Shown here in pieces: positions 52,896-61,644 of a DNA stretch of 64,000 nt. The position numbers and the translations under genes were made by a program. This stretch comes from Solibacillus isronensis (GTDB taxonomy: Bacteria > Bacillota > Bacilli > Bacillales_A > Planococcaceae). The DNA lies in NCBI RefSeq assembly GCF_900168685.1, contig NZ_FVZN01000014.1, positions 1 to 64,000 of the forward strand, given 5' to 3'. Under the pieces are notes generated by a model, which was given only the letters and a program-made list of their open reading frames with translations, did not search any database and had not been told where the DNA came from. The stretch's first letter is position 1. Each line of letters begins with the position of its first letter.

Positions 52896-53756
52896 TCATC
52901 CAGAAATAGGATTACTTCCTTCTATTAAATCCTCATAAGGGCGCCCGATTGCATAGCCTTGCGCATAATGAACGCCGACTGATTGGATGAATTCATATTC
53001 CGCCTTTGTTTCAATGCCTTCAGCAATTACTTTTGTCCCCGATTCAATCGCATAATTTAAAATGACTGTTAAAAGCTGCTGCTGTGCTTTATGCTGATCG
53101 ATATTTTGAATAAGTGAGCGATCCAGTTTAATAAATTCCGGCTTTAAGTAAATTAATGTTTTTAAACTATTGTAGCCTGAACCGACATCATCAACCGCAA
53201 TGCGATAGCCTTGTGACCGGTAGTGGGAAAGTACCCGTGCAAATTCCTCGAAATCTCCGACAGCACTGCGCTCGGTCAGCTCAAATACGACCTGTTCAGG
53301 GGATATATTTAATTTTTCCAGTAAAGCTCTCGTTTCACCGCTATGATAATTTTTATCGAGTAAAACATTTGGATGGATGTTGATAAACAATGTGAAATCC
53401 TTCTTCTTATTGTAATTGAGCCATTTTTTATGATAGCGTACGAGCGAAAGATTCCGGCAAAAGCATTCAAACAAAAATACTTTATCCGTTTGCCCAACAA
53501 ATTCATAGAAAATATCCGCCGATTGAAAAAGTTTCAGCGCAATCGGGCGGTTCAATGCTTCAAAGCCAAATGTCGTGTTGCTTTTCACATCATAAATAGG
53601 CTGGAAATATGTATTCATCGCTTCTTGCGCAATGATATTTTTCAATGCTATTGACTGGGATAGATGGCGGATCATATTATTCTTTAACAGAAACCGCTGC
53701 ATCATTTCCTTGAAGTCAATTGAATTGTTCGGCTTTGAATTTACGAATGTTTTCAT
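52896..53756 (-). CDS. EAL-domain cyclic-di-GMP phosphodiesterase
   Basis: Protein of 286 residues: an N-terminal 45 residues and one EAL domain. The signature is GFEALNR (Glu67 region), followed by FINIHPNVLL, VVFELTERSA, AVDDVGSGYNS, KLDRSLI and AEGIETKAEYE, which are the metal and catalytic residues of active EAL enzymes, so it probably hydrolyses c-di-GMP to pGpG. No sensor or GGDEF domain is fused. SD TAGGAG. It should promote motility over surface growth. Confidence 0.92.
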   Translation of the reverse strand: MKTFVNSKPNNSIDFKEMMQRFLLKNNMIRHLSQSIALKNIIAQEAMNTYFQPIYDVKSNTTFGFEALNRPIALKLFQSADIFYEFVGQTDKVFLFECFCRNLSLVRYHKKWLNYNKKKDFTLFINIHPNVLLDKNYHSGETRALLEKLNISPEQVVFELTERSAVGDFEEFARVLSHYRSQGYRIAVDDVGSGYNSLKTLIYLKPEFIKLDRSLIQNIDQHKAQQQLLTVILNYAIESGTKVIAEGIETKAEYEFIQSVGVHYAQGYAIGRPYEDLIEGSNPISG

Positions 53757-54031
53757 GGAATGCTCCTACCTGAAGTTATTTATGATTCTTAATTGTAAAC
53801 AGCAATTGTTTTGGCATTATAAAGGCGGTGTAAAGATTGGTTTTTCATTATGGGTAATGGGTACTTAAAATTAATGAACAGATAGTCCAATTTATAGGTG
53901 AATAATGCAGAACAGGTTGGTAGGAAAGTTCTGAATATGAACAATTGTTGAATATCTTCTATATAAAAGCGGTATATGTTGATATATTAATTAAAAATTA
54001 ATGCAACTTTTACAAAAGGGGTGAAGAAGAT

Positions 54032-54646
54032 ATGAAGATTTCTAGCTTGGCACGAGGCTTTAGTTCAGAGTTAGATGAAAGAAGACGTTCCCAGCTTCGT
54101 AAAGAGGCAGGCGAAGTATATAAAAAGCATGCACAATATACGGATCCAAAGAAAAATCCACTGCTAAAAGCGCTGGAAAACCTGCTTTCCGGTAAAACAG
54201 AAAAAGATTTGCTGGAAAACGACAATGCCAATCAGGCAGAAAACCTTGCAGTGCCAACTGACATCACGTATTCACAAACATCAACACCGGATAATGTGCA
54301 TCTAGCATCAGCTGTCCCTTCATCTCAAGATTTACTTACAGCAGCAAATGTTTCAACCTCCATTCCGCAAAAGCCCGCAAACACTCAAATAGAACTTACA
54401 GAGCAAGAACAAGAAGACGAAGCAATTCCGTTGTCGAACGAAAATCTTTCTTTTACGATACCTGAAAAGTTCCAACAAGATTTTGCACGTAATCCAGATG
54501 AGCAAACCGTATTTGGTCAAGAGTTGGAAAAGTGGTTATTTCAGCGTTCCTTCAACATAGCTGCACAAAAATACAGCGCTCATATTGCAATGGTGAATAA
54601 CGGTTACCGTTTGACAGAGGAATCGGTTTTTTCCCAAATTGCATGA
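54032..54646 (+). CDS. hypothetical protein
   Basis: Soluble protein of 204 residues with no family recognised. The N-terminus is basic and helical (SSELDERRRSQLRKEAGEVYKKH), the middle (about 60-130) is rich in Ser, Thr, Asn and acidic residues and probably disordered, and the C-terminal 60 residues (FQQDFARNPDEQTVFGQELEKWLFQRSFNIAAQKYSAHI) look helical. No signal peptide or membrane segment. SD AAAGGGGTG precedes ATG. Terminator follows. Confidence 0.7.
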   Translation: MKISSLARGFSSELDERRRSQLRKEAGEVYKKHAQYTDPKKNPLLKALENLLSGKTEKDLLENDNANQAENLAVPTDITYSQTSTPDNVHLASAVPSSQDLLTAANVSTSIPQKPANTQIELTEQEQEDEAIPLSNENLSFTIPEKFQQDFARNPDEQTVFGQELEKWLFQRSFNIAAQKYSAHIAMVNNGYRLTEESVFSQIA

Positions 54647-54649
54647 AAA

Positions 54650-54679
54650 TAAGCCCGCTCATATGGAGTGGGTTTTTTA
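54650..54679 (+). terminator. terminator after the hypothetical gene
   Basis: AAGCCCGCTC pairs with GAGTGGGTTT (one G-U) and T6 follows. Confidence 0.85.
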
Positions 54680-54772
54680 TATTTAAGTAAATTACAAAAT
54701 TGCATTAAGCAGCACTTAGTAAATCATTCAGTGGTATAATATTTCCAAAGTTTAGAATTTGGAGTGGTCTTT

Positions 54773-55258
54773 TTGGCGAAGAAGCAGGCAAAGACGAATG
54801 CAGTTCGTTTAATTGAGCAAAAAAAAATCGCACATGAAATTTTTGAGTATACAATCAATGACGGGGAAGCGGTGGATGGATTGACTGTTGCCGGGAAAAT
54901 TGGCCAGCCTGTCGAACATGTTTATAAAACATTGGTCGCCACTGCAGGAAAGGGCAATTATTTTGTTTTCGTTATCCCGGTCGATGCGGAACTGAATTTA
55001 AAGGCTGCCGCAAAAGTGGTAGGGCAAAAGAAAATTGAGATGCTGCCCGTAAAAGAGCTACTCGGTTTGACCGGTTATATTCGGGGAGGCTGCTCGCCGA
55101 TCGGGATGAAAAAGCTGTTTCCAACAATTATTGAGGAAGCGGCGACTGCACTTGACTATATAATTGTCAGTGCCGGAAAAATCGGGATGCAGATTAAGCT
55201 TGCACCGGAAGATTTACAACAGGCAACGAACGGGCAATTTGCATCGATTGTTTCTTGA
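54773..55258 (+). CDS. ybaK: Cys-tRNA(Pro)/Cys-tRNA deacylase (YbaK/EbsC type)
   Basis: Editing hydrolase of 161 residues that frees cysteine from mischarged tRNA-Pro. Family residues: THEV-like region [33 protein letters not shown], and [24 protein letters not shown] (GG-C-SPIG), with Lys in KTL as the essential residue. TTG 54773 with SD TTTGGAG was chosen over GTG 54764. It is followed closely by the YczE-like gene. Confidence 0.9.
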   Translation: MAKKQAKTNAVRLIEQKKIAHEIFEYTINDGEAVDGLTVAGKIGQPVEHVYKTLVATAGKGNYFVFVIPVDAELNLKAAAKVVGQKKIEMLPVKELLGLTGYIRGGCSPIGMKKLFPTIIEEAATALDYIIVSAGKIGMQIKLAPEDLQQATNGQFASIVS

Positions 55259-55275
55259 TAGAAAGAAGGATTGTT

Positions 55276-55893
55276 GTGTCGAAAAAATTTAAGTGGCAAT
55301 GGGGAAGTTTCTTTGTAGGAATGATGATCATGGCGCTTGGTATCACGATGACGATTAAAGGGAATGTTGTCGGGACCGCACCATGGGATGTATTCCATAT
55401 TGGTCTTTACAAGCAAATTGGGTTGACGATCGGTTCCTGGTCCATTTTAACGGGTCTGACGATTATTATCGGGACATCGATTTATTTAAAGCGCATTCCG
55501 AAGCTTGCGACGTTTTTAAATATGCTGTTCATTGGTTCATTTATCGATTTGTTCAATTGGCTCCTGCCAGAGACAGGTATTTTTGTACTGGAACTTACGT
55601 ATTTTACAGCCGGCTTTTTTGTGATGAGCATTGGCTGCGCGCTGTATATCGCGGCAAGTCTTGGCGAAGGCCCGCGTGACACGATTATGATGATTATTGC
55701 GAGTAAAGGCTATTCTGTGAAAACAGGGCGGCTTGTTATGGAAGTATTTGCGACTGGCGCCGGCTGGCTGCTTGGTGGTCCTGTTGGTTTTGGGACGGTT
55801 ATTTTAGCGCTCGGCACAGGTTATGTCATTCAGCCTTCACTGTTTTTCTTTAAAAGAAAGCTTGAGGAAATAATCGGAGAGCCGCTTACATAA
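55276..55893 (+). CDS. YczE/YyaS-like membrane protein
   Basis: Integral membrane protein of 205 residues with five to six helices. Blocks are FVGMMIMALGITMTIKGNVVGTAPWDVFHIGL, GTSIYLKRIPKLATFLNMLFIGSFIDLFNWLLP and AASLGEGPRDTIMM, as in YczE proteins (in B. subtilis linked to surfactin or bacillaene production). The frame starts at TTG 55255, but SD AGAAGGA supports GTG 55276. It follows ybaK at 17 nt and is probably cotranscribed. Confidence 0.82.
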   Translation: MSKKFKWQWGSFFVGMMIMALGITMTIKGNVVGTAPWDVFHIGLYKQIGLTIGSWSILTGLTIIIGTSIYLKRIPKLATFLNMLFIGSFIDLFNWLLPETGIFVLELTYFTAGFFVMSIGCALYIAASLGEGPRDTIMMIIASKGYSVKTGRLVMEVFATGAGWLLGGPVGFGTVILALGTGYVIQPSLFFFKRKLEEIIGEPLT

Positions 55894-55951
55894 AAAATTC
55901 CCCCTCTATGCTAAAATATAGTGGAAATAGATATCGAAAGGATGAACGCGC

Positions 55952-57142
55952 ATGTCAAACGTATTAAATACCTTTTTAGATGAAAACTTACTGGCACTAC
56001 AAGCACAAGGTTTATACAACGAAATCGATCCGGTAGAAGGAGCAAACGGCCCGATTATCAAAGTTGGAGGCAAACAGCTTGTAAACCTGTCTTCAAACAA
56101 CTATTTAGGTTTGGCGACGAACGATGAGCTGAAGAAAATCGCTCAAGACACGATCGCTTCATACGGTGTCGGTGCTGGTGCTGTTCGTACAATTAACGGC
56201 ACACTTGATCTACATGTAAAACTGGAAGAAACATTAGCAAAGTTTAAAGGTACAGAAGCAGCAATTAGCTATCAATCAGGCTTCAACTGTAATATGGCGG
56301 CAATTTCGGCTGTTATGGACAAAAATGATGCAATATTATCGGATGCATTAAACCATGCTTCAATTATCGACGGCTGCCGTTTATCTAAAGCAAAAATCAT
56401 TCCGTTTGCGCATGCGGATATGGATGATTTACGCGCAAAAGCAAAAGACGCAACAGAATCAGGCCTTTACAATAAAGTAATGGTCATTACAGATGGCGTT
56501 TTCTCGATGGACGGCGATATTGCCAAGCTTCCGGAAATCGTGGAAATCGCAAAAGAATTTGATTTGATTACGTATGTAGACGATGCACACGGTTCAGGCG
56601 TTACAGGTAAAGGTGCCGGAACAGTGAAGCATTTCGGTCTGCAACATGATATCGACTTCCAAATCGGTACATTGTCAAAAGCAATCGGTGTTGTCGGCGG
56701 CTATGTGGCAGGGAAGAAAAATCTGATCGACTGGCTAAAAGTTCGATCTCGTCCGTTTTTATTCTCAACAGCATTACCACCAGGGGATGTTGCGGCTATT
56801 ACACGTGCTGTAGAGATGATTATGGAATCAACTGAGCTGCATGACAAGCTTTGGGAAAACGGTCAGTATTTAAAAGACGGCCTAGCAAAACTTGGCTTTA
56901 ATATCGGTAATTCGGAAACACCGATTACACCATGTATTATCGGCGAAGAAAAGCTGACACAACAATTCTCGAAACGTTTACTCGAAGAAGGTGTGTACGC
57001 AAAAGCAATCGTGTTCCCGACAGTACCAAAAGGAACAGGCCGCGTGCGCAATATGCCAACAGCGGCACATACGAAAGAAATGCTCGATGAAGCACTAGCG
57101 ATTTATGAAAAAGTAGGCCGCGAGTTAGAAGTAATTAAATAA
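55952..57142 (+). CDS. kbl: glycine C-acetyltransferase (2-amino-3-ketobutyrate CoA ligase)
   Basis: PLP enzyme of 396 residues that splits 2-amino-3-ketobutyrate with CoA into glycine and acetyl-CoA, the second step of threonine degradation. Motifs are [49 protein letters not shown] (PLP-ring Asp) and [16 protein letters not shown] (PLP Lys). SD GAAAGGATG. The partner threonine dehydrogenase is not adjacent but lies at 61645. A terminator and a short-motif repeat array follow. Confidence 0.95.
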   Translation: MSNVLNTFLDENLLALQAQGLYNEIDPVEGANGPIIKVGGKQLVNLSSNNYLGLATNDELKKIAQDTIASYGVGAGAVRTINGTLDLHVKLEETLAKFKGTEAAISYQSGFNCNMAAISAVMDKNDAILSDALNHASIIDGCRLSKAKIIPFAHADMDDLRAKAKDATESGLYNKVMVITDGVFSMDGDIAKLPEIVEIAKEFDLITYVDDAHGSGVTGKGAGTVKHFGLQHDIDFQIGTLSKAIGVVGGYVAGKKNLIDWLKVRSRPFLFSTALPPGDVAAITRAVEMIMESTELHDKLWENGQYLKDGLAKLGFNIGNSETPITPCIIGEEKLTQQFSKRLLEEGVYAKAIVFPTVPKGTGRVRNMPTAAHTKEMLDEALAIYEKVGRELEVIK

Positions 57143-57150
57143 AAGATGTT

Positions 57151-57186
57151 AAGCTCAGCGCTGTTTTTATGGTGCTGAGTTTTTTG
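57151..57186 (+). terminator. terminator after kbl
   Basis: CTCAGCGC pairs with GTGCTGAG (one G-U) around a short loop, followed by T6. Confidence 0.85.
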
Positions 57187-57191
57187 TGATT

Positions 57192-57304
57192 TGAGGATTA
57201 AAAATGGAATTGAGGATTATAAAATAGTGAACTGAGGATTATGTGAGAGCAAGTGAGGATTATTAAGTGATGGTTGAGGATTACTGAGTCAAAACTGAGG
57301 ATTA
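57192..57304. repeat. array of six TGAGGATTA motifs, ~21-bp period
   Basis: TGAGGATTA is present six times, at 57192, 57211, 57233, 57254, 57275 and 57296 (spacings 19, 22, 21, 21, 21). The spacers between copies differ. The array fills the gap between convergent kbl and mtnE, after the kbl terminator and before the mtnE terminator. Stop codons occur in all useful plus-strand frames, so it is not coding. It has the same period and setting as the TATTAGAA array at 2461-2776 but another core sequence. Confidence 0.85.
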
Positions 57305-57338
57305 AAACAAAAATGCGGCGAATAAAACACCGCATTTC
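57305..57338 (-). terminator. terminator after mtnE
   Basis: AAATGCGG pairs with CCGCATTT; on the minus strand the T-rich tail TTTTTGTTTT follows. Confidence 0.8.
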
Positions 57339-57358
57339 CGATAAAGAATAATCAAAAG

Positions 57359-58543
57359 TTATTTCAAAACCGTCTCCTCAAACAGACCAAGCTTCGCGAC
57401 ACGCTGCATTGCTTCGCGCAAACGTTCTTCATCGACGAGCAGTCCGACACGAATATAGCCTTCGCCGTATTCACCAAAACCATTACCGGCTGCAACGGCA
57501 ATATCCGCTCTTTCCAGCAAATAGTCGGCAAATAGCTCGCTTGTATATGGTGCAGGTACAGGGAGCCATGCGAAAAACGAGCCTTTCGGAGCTGTGATTT
57601 CCCAGCCGATTTTATGAGCCTCTTCAACGAGTACATTGCGGCGACGCTCATATAATGCACGAAGTTCCTGTACACAAGCTTGCTCCTCGTTCAGTGCAAC
57701 GGCCGCTGCATGCTGAATAGCAGGGAACTGGCTGCAAAACAGATGGTCCTGAATAATATTAATCGCTTCAATCATTTTTGCATTACCGACAGCAAAGCCG
57801 ATACGCCAGCCCGCCATATTGTACGATTTGGACAATGTATAAAGCTCAATGCCGACTTCTTTTGCACCGGGTGCCTGCAGGAAGCTTGGCGGGCGTTCAC
57901 CATCAAAGCCCAGTGCCCCGTAAGCGAAGTCATGAGCAACCGCAATGTTATTCTCTTTAGCGAACTGTACGGTCTGTTCAAAAAATTCATGCGTTGCGAC
58001 ACCGCCAGTCGGGTTGTTCGGATAGTTTAAATACATCAATTTTGCCCGGCTTTTAATTTCTGCAGACAATGCCTCGTAGTCCGGCAAAAAGTGATTTTCC
58101 TCTTGAAGCGGTATCGTATCAAACTTTACATCTGCCAGTGCGACACCGGATAAGTAATCCGGATAACCCGGATCTGGGAGGAGCATATAATCGCCTGGAT
58201 TCAGGAGTCCAAGCGGAAGTTCGACTAAACCGATTTTCGTTCCGCCAAGAACAGCCACTTCTGAAGCGGGATCAATGTCGACATTATATTCACGTTTATA
58301 GAAATCTGCAGCTGCTTGCTTGAGCTCTGCAATACCACGGAACGGGGAATATTTATGTGTTTGTGGATCATTTGCCGCATTTTGCAGTGCTTCAACAATA
58401 TGTGCCGGTGTTGGCTGATCCGGATTTCCCTGACCTAAATTAATCACATCGCGCCCTTCAGCAAGCGCTTCATTTACTTTGTTTACAAGTGCTGCGAAAA
58501 ACTGTGGTGGTAACTGTTGCAGCTTTTTCGAGAATTCAATCAT
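57359..58543 (-). CDS. mtnE: methionine-salvage aminotransferase MtnE
   Basis: PLP aminotransferase of 394 residues that makes methionine from 2-oxo-4-methylthiobutyrate, the last step of the methionine salvage cycle. The sequence is close to B. subtilis MtnE: PPQFFAALVNKVN, VINLGQGNPDQPTPAHIVE, NYPNNPTGGVA, VAHDFAYGALGFDG (PLP Asp) and YTLSKSYNMAGWRIGFAVGN (PLP Lys). It is divergent from mtnU. SD AGAGGTG. No S-box riboswitch fits in the 150-bp spacer; a palindrome there may be the control site. Confidence 0.92.
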   Translation of the reverse strand: MIEFSKKLQQLPPQFFAALVNKVNEALAEGRDVINLGQGNPDQPTPAHIVEALQNAANDPQTHKYSPFRGIAELKQAAADFYKREYNVDIDPASEVAVLGGTKIGLVELPLGLLNPGDYMLLPDPGYPDYLSGVALADVKFDTIPLQEENHFLPDYEALSAEIKSRAKLMYLNYPNNPTGGVATHEFFEQTVQFAKENNIAVAHDFAYGALGFDGERPPSFLQAPGAKEVGIELYTLSKSYNMAGWRIGFAVGNAKMIEAINIIQDHLFCSQFPAIQHAAAVALNEEQACVQELRALYERRRNVLVEEAHKIGWEITAPKGSFFAWLPVPAPYTSELFADYLLERADIAVAAGNGFGEYGEGYIRVGLLVDEERLREAMQRVAKLGLFEETVLK

Positions 58544-58588
58544 TCTTTATCACCTCTGAAAAATAGTAAGGTTAATGTTAGTCTAAAA

Positions 58589-58640
58589 CTTCACTTAAGT
58601 AAAGTGAAGATTTTGACAACTTGAAGTGAGATGTTACAAT
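58589..58640 (+). promoter_or_regulatory. mtnE-mtnU divergent region: palindrome and mtnU promoter
   Basis: CTTCACTT-AAGTA-AAGTGAAG (58589-58609) is a perfect 8-bp inverted repeat. It is followed by TTGACA (58613-58618), 16 bp and TACAAT (58635-58640), a good vegetative promoter for mtnU. The palindrome abuts the -35 box. Its binding protein is unknown. Confidence 0.65.
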
Positions 58641-58693
58641 GAGTACGAATATGCGAAAATAGATTCGCACGGAATTTTAAGGCGGTGGCATTT

Positions 58694-59485
58694 ATGAAAA
58701 TTGGTTGTATTCAGTTGAATGTTGGTTTTGGCAAGGTAGATGAAAACTATGAACGCGCGGAGAAATTTATTCGCGAAGCGGTAGCAGGCGGTGCTGAAAT
58801 CGTTGTATTACCGGAAATGTGGAATACGGGCTATGCGCTCGAAAAACTGGAAGAGCTGGCAGACGAAAATGGTGAACGTACGAAAGCATTTTTAAGCAGT
58901 CTTTCAAAAGAATTGGCGGTACATATTGTAGGTGGATCGGTATCGGTGAAGCGTGATGATAAGTTTTACAATACGATGTATACGTACAATCGTGATGGTG
59001 AGTTAGTCGGCGAGTACAGTAAAGTGCATTTATTCCGCTTAATGGATGAGCATTTGTATTTGGAATCCGGCAGTGACATGAATCGTTTCGCGTTAGGTGA
59101 GCTCGAAGCAGGCGGAGCGATTTGTTATGATATTCGTTTCCCGGAGTGGCTGCGTTCTCATGCGCTGGATGGTGCTAAGGTGCTGTTCGTACCAGCACAA
59201 TGGCCGACACCACGTATTGATCACTGGAAAATATTACTGCAGGCGCGAGCAATTGAAAACCAGTGCTTTGTCGTTGCGGTAAATCGTATTGCCCGTAAAG
59301 TGGAAAATTTCAATGGTCAGTCAATGATTATCGGACCATGGGGTGAGGTGCTTTGGACAGGAGCAGAAGATGAGGAGCTGGCGATCATTGACGTTGATTT
59401 TTCAACAGTCGATGAAGTGCGCGGCCGCATCCCTGTATACGAAGATCGCCGTCCGGGTCTTTATGAAAAAGTAATAAAAGAATAA
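58694..59485 (+). CDS. mtnU: carbon-nitrogen hydrolase MtnU
   Basis: Nitrilase-superfamily amidase of 263 residues. The Glu-Lys-Cys triad is Glu in VVLPEMWNTGY, Lys in YSKVHLFRL and Cys in GGAICYDIRFPEWLR. In Bacilli the MtnU/YkrU member pairs with mtnE and is thought to deamidate alpha-ketoglutaramate or 2-oxo-methylthiobutyramide formed by glutamine transamination. GTG at 58685 opens the frame; SD AAGGCGGTG fits ATG 58694. It is divergent from mtnE. Terminator follows. Confidence 0.92.
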   Translation: MKIGCIQLNVGFGKVDENYERAEKFIREAVAGGAEIVVLPEMWNTGYALEKLEELADENGERTKAFLSSLSKELAVHIVGGSVSVKRDDKFYNTMYTYNRDGELVGEYSKVHLFRLMDEHLYLESGSDMNRFALGELEAGGAICYDIRFPEWLRSHALDGAKVLFVPAQWPTPRIDHWKILLQARAIENQCFVVAVNRIARKVENFNGQSMIIGPWGEVLWTGAEDEELAIIDVDFSTVDEVRGRIPVYEDRRPGLYEKVIKE

Positions 59486-59489
59486 AGGT

Positions 59490-59527
59490 TAAAAGCGTAC
59501 TGGATAAATGCCGGTGCGCTTTTTTTG
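59490..59527 (+). terminator. terminator after mtnU
   Basis: AAAGCGTACTGG pairs with CCGGTGCGCTTT (G-U tolerant), followed by T7. Confidence 0.85.
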
Positions 59528-59630
59528 CATTAAGCAGCAAATTAACTCACTGATAAAACAAAAAAATTCCTCCCAACCAAAACAACCACTACTTTCCACT
59601 TGCCATCTCACACGTCTCATTTTAATATAA

Positions 59631-59642
59631 GAACAAATGTTC
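59631..59642. promoter_or_regulatory. SOS (LexA) box
   Basis: GAACAAATGTTC matches the Bacillus LexA operator GAAC-N4-GTTC. It stands 20 bp before the uvrX start, so the uvrX-yolD operon should be damage-induced. Confidence 0.85.
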
Positions 59643-59662
59643 GATATAAGGAGATGAGCTCT

Positions 59663-60916
59663 ATGTATGAAAATGCGCCGGAACGTTCGATTATTTGTAT
59701 TGATATGCGCAGTTTTTATGCAAGCTGTATTGCATCGGTTGAAAATTTAAATGTAATGGAAGTCCCGATTGCGATTGTCGGAAATTTTCAGCAAAAGGGG
59801 AGTGTTGTACTTGCAGCGTCCCCTCCGATGAAAAAGCGCTTTAATATTCGCACAGGTTCACGATTATACGAAATCCCGCCACATCCGGATATTCGTCTTT
59901 TTGAGCCGCGGATGTCATTATTTATACGCATATCAATGGAAATTACACGTCTGTTCAACGAGTTCGTTCCAAAAGAGGCCATTCATGTATATAGTGTCGA
60001 CGAAAGTTTTATCGATTTAACCGGAACCGAAAAATTATGGGGACCGCCTGAAGAAACAGCGAAATACATTCAGCAGCTCGTTTACAACCAATTTGAAATT
60101 CCATGTGCAGTCGGTTTCGGTCCCAATATGTTAATGGCAAAACTGGCGCTCGATATCGAAGCAAAAAAGACGGGATTTGCAAAATGGACATATAATGATG
60201 TACCGGAAAAATTGTGGCCGATCATGCCGCTGTCCACGATGTGGGGCATCGGCAGCCGTACGGAAAGAACGCTGAATCATATGGGCATTTATTCTGTCTA
60301 CGATTTGGCGCATGCCGATTTAACGTTACTTGAAAAGCGCTTCGGAGTTCTTGGCAATCAGCTTTATTATCATGCTTGGGGAATCGATCATTCGACAGTC
60401 GGTGCGCCGATTATGCAAGGGCAAATCAGCTTCGGTAAAGGTCAGATGCTGATGCGCGATTATCGCAGTCGAAAGGAAATTTTAGTCGTATTGCTGGAAA
60501 TGTGTGAAGACGTGGCAAGACGGGCGCGGGAAGCGAAAAAAATTGGTCGGACGATTTCATTAGGGCTTAGCTACAGTAAAGATGCTTTCGGGGGCGGATT
60601 TCACCGTTCACGCACAATCGATGAGCCGACAAACGATACGCTGAAAATTTTCGAAGTGTGCAAGCAGCTGCTCGACGAATTTTACGCCGAACGACCGGCA
60701 CGCAAAGTTACGATTACATTAAGCAATATTGAAAGCGAATATTCGATGCAGCTCAGCCTGTTCGATGAAATGCGTTGGCGCAACCGTAAGCTTGGAGAAA
60801 CGATGGACCGTTTACGTACAAAATACGGCACAACAGCGATATTGCGTGCGGTTTCCTATACGGAAGCTGGTACTGCACTGACACGGGCTAAATTAGTAGG
60901 CGGGCATAAACAATAA
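59663..60916 (+). CDS. uvrX: Y-family DNA polymerase UvrX
   Basis: Translesion polymerase of 417 residues. Palm motifs: ICIDMRSFYASCIASVE (metal Asp14), VHVYSVDESFIDLTG-like (VYSVDESFIDL, metal Asp-Glu), and GIGSRTERTLNHMGI in the thumb/HhH region. The Y in the steric-gate position follows FYAS. The frame opens at 59600; SD AAGGAG and ATG 59663 fit best. UvrX (YqjW, YolD-linked) copies in Bacilli are LexA-regulated; an SOS box is present 20 bp upstream. The next gene, 12 nt later, is the YolD-like partner. Confidence 0.93.
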   Translation: MYENAPERSIICIDMRSFYASCIASVENLNVMEVPIAIVGNFQQKGSVVLAASPPMKKRFNIRTGSRLYEIPPHPDIRLFEPRMSLFIRISMEITRLFNEFVPKEAIHVYSVDESFIDLTGTEKLWGPPEETAKYIQQLVYNQFEIPCAVGFGPNMLMAKLALDIEAKKTGFAKWTYNDVPEKLWPIMPLSTMWGIGSRTERTLNHMGIYSVYDLAHADLTLLEKRFGVLGNQLYYHAWGIDHSTVGAPIMQGQISFGKGQMLMRDYRSRKEILVVLLEMCEDVARRAREAKKIGRTISLGLSYSKDAFGGGFHRSRTIDEPTNDTLKIFEVCKQLLDEFYAERPARKVTITLSNIESEYSMQLSLFDEMRWRNRKLGETMDRLRTKYGTTAILRAVSYTEAGTALTRAKLVGGHKQ

Positions 60917-60928
60917 GGAGTGAAGGCG

Positions 60929-61249
60929 ATGAACAAAGATAGAGGAACAATTAAATGGAGCGCAATGATGCTGCCGGAGCATGTCAAACTATTGCGTGAA
61001 TGGCAAGAAGAGGACACAATTGTTACCCAACCCCAACTCGACGAAGCCCAGTTAGAACAAATTAACATCAATCTGCAGCGAGCCTACACAGAACATTGCC
61101 CGATCCAACTAAAAGTATGGGAGCAAACAGGCCTCTATACAGTTTCCGGGGCAATCCAAAAAATCAACATCCACGAACAATACGTAAAACTGATAAACAG
61201 CGAAAGAATTCAGTTCCACCATATTTATGAAGCACTCTTGGATGAGTAG
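60929..61249 (+). CDS. YolD-like family protein
   Basis: Protein of 106 residues. DRGTIKWSAMMLPEHVKLLREWQEE is the classic YolD start, and the rest is a small beta-rich, Sm-like domain. It nearly always follows uvrX/yqjW polymerase genes in Bacilli and may regulate or assist the polymerase. GTG at 60920 opens the frame; SD AAGGAG with ATG 60929 was chosen. It is the second gene of the SOS operon. Confidence 0.9.
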   Translation: MNKDRGTIKWSAMMLPEHVKLLREWQEEDTIVTQPQLDEAQLEQININLQRAYTEHCPIQLKVWEQTGLYTVSGAIQKINIHEQYVKLINSERIQFHHIYEALLDE

Positions 61250-61283
61250 ACTTTCCAATTGTCCAATAAAAAGTAGACGATAA

Positions 61284-61342
61284 ATGGGGGAGGCAACTCC
61301 AGAGGAAAGCGTCCGACCCGGAATGGAAAGCAACCCCATGTT
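61284..61342. repeat. candidate dispersed structured repeat
   Basis: The stretch from GGGGGAGGC through GAGGAAAGCGTCC to GGAATGGAAAGCAACCCC resembles a common intergenic repeat of Bacillales (CTCC...GAGGAAAGCG...GGAA-GGAAAGCAAC). The outer GGGG and CCCC and the inner GTCC/GGA pairs can make a hairpin. It is GC-rich against its surroundings. The family match is from memory; no copy elsewhere in this window was found. Confidence 0.45.
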
Positions 61343-61625
61343 AGAAAAAGAAATTAAATTTCTCTTAATCTAATAACGAGAACCACCCGTATAGAAGCAA
61401 TTTTACTATTCGAATATTTCACACGTACAAATGTATTGCTCAAAAAGAATATTTTTAACATATTGTTTTTTACAAAAGAACATCCTATAATGAATTTCAT
61501 GAAAATGTTTGAACATCAAGTTTTGCGGATGGTTCTATGTATTTTCCACAAGGACATTTGTTTTAATAGATGAGAAATAATAGACGGTATATTCAGCGGT
61601 AACAGGCTGGAAATATGTCTTTTAA
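61343..61625. other. gene-less spacer before the threonine dehydrogenase
   Basis: AT-rich, no frame with an SD and no terminator for uvrX-yolD. It presumably holds the threonine dehydrogenase promoter; no clear box pair. Confidence 0.4.
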
Positions 61626-61644
61626 AGGATAGGGAGGCTTCAGA

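Noticed and set aside
58544-58693. SAM (S-box) riboswitch for mtnE or mtnU
   Set aside because: The spacer is 150 bp shared by two divergent genes and contains none of the conserved S-box helices.
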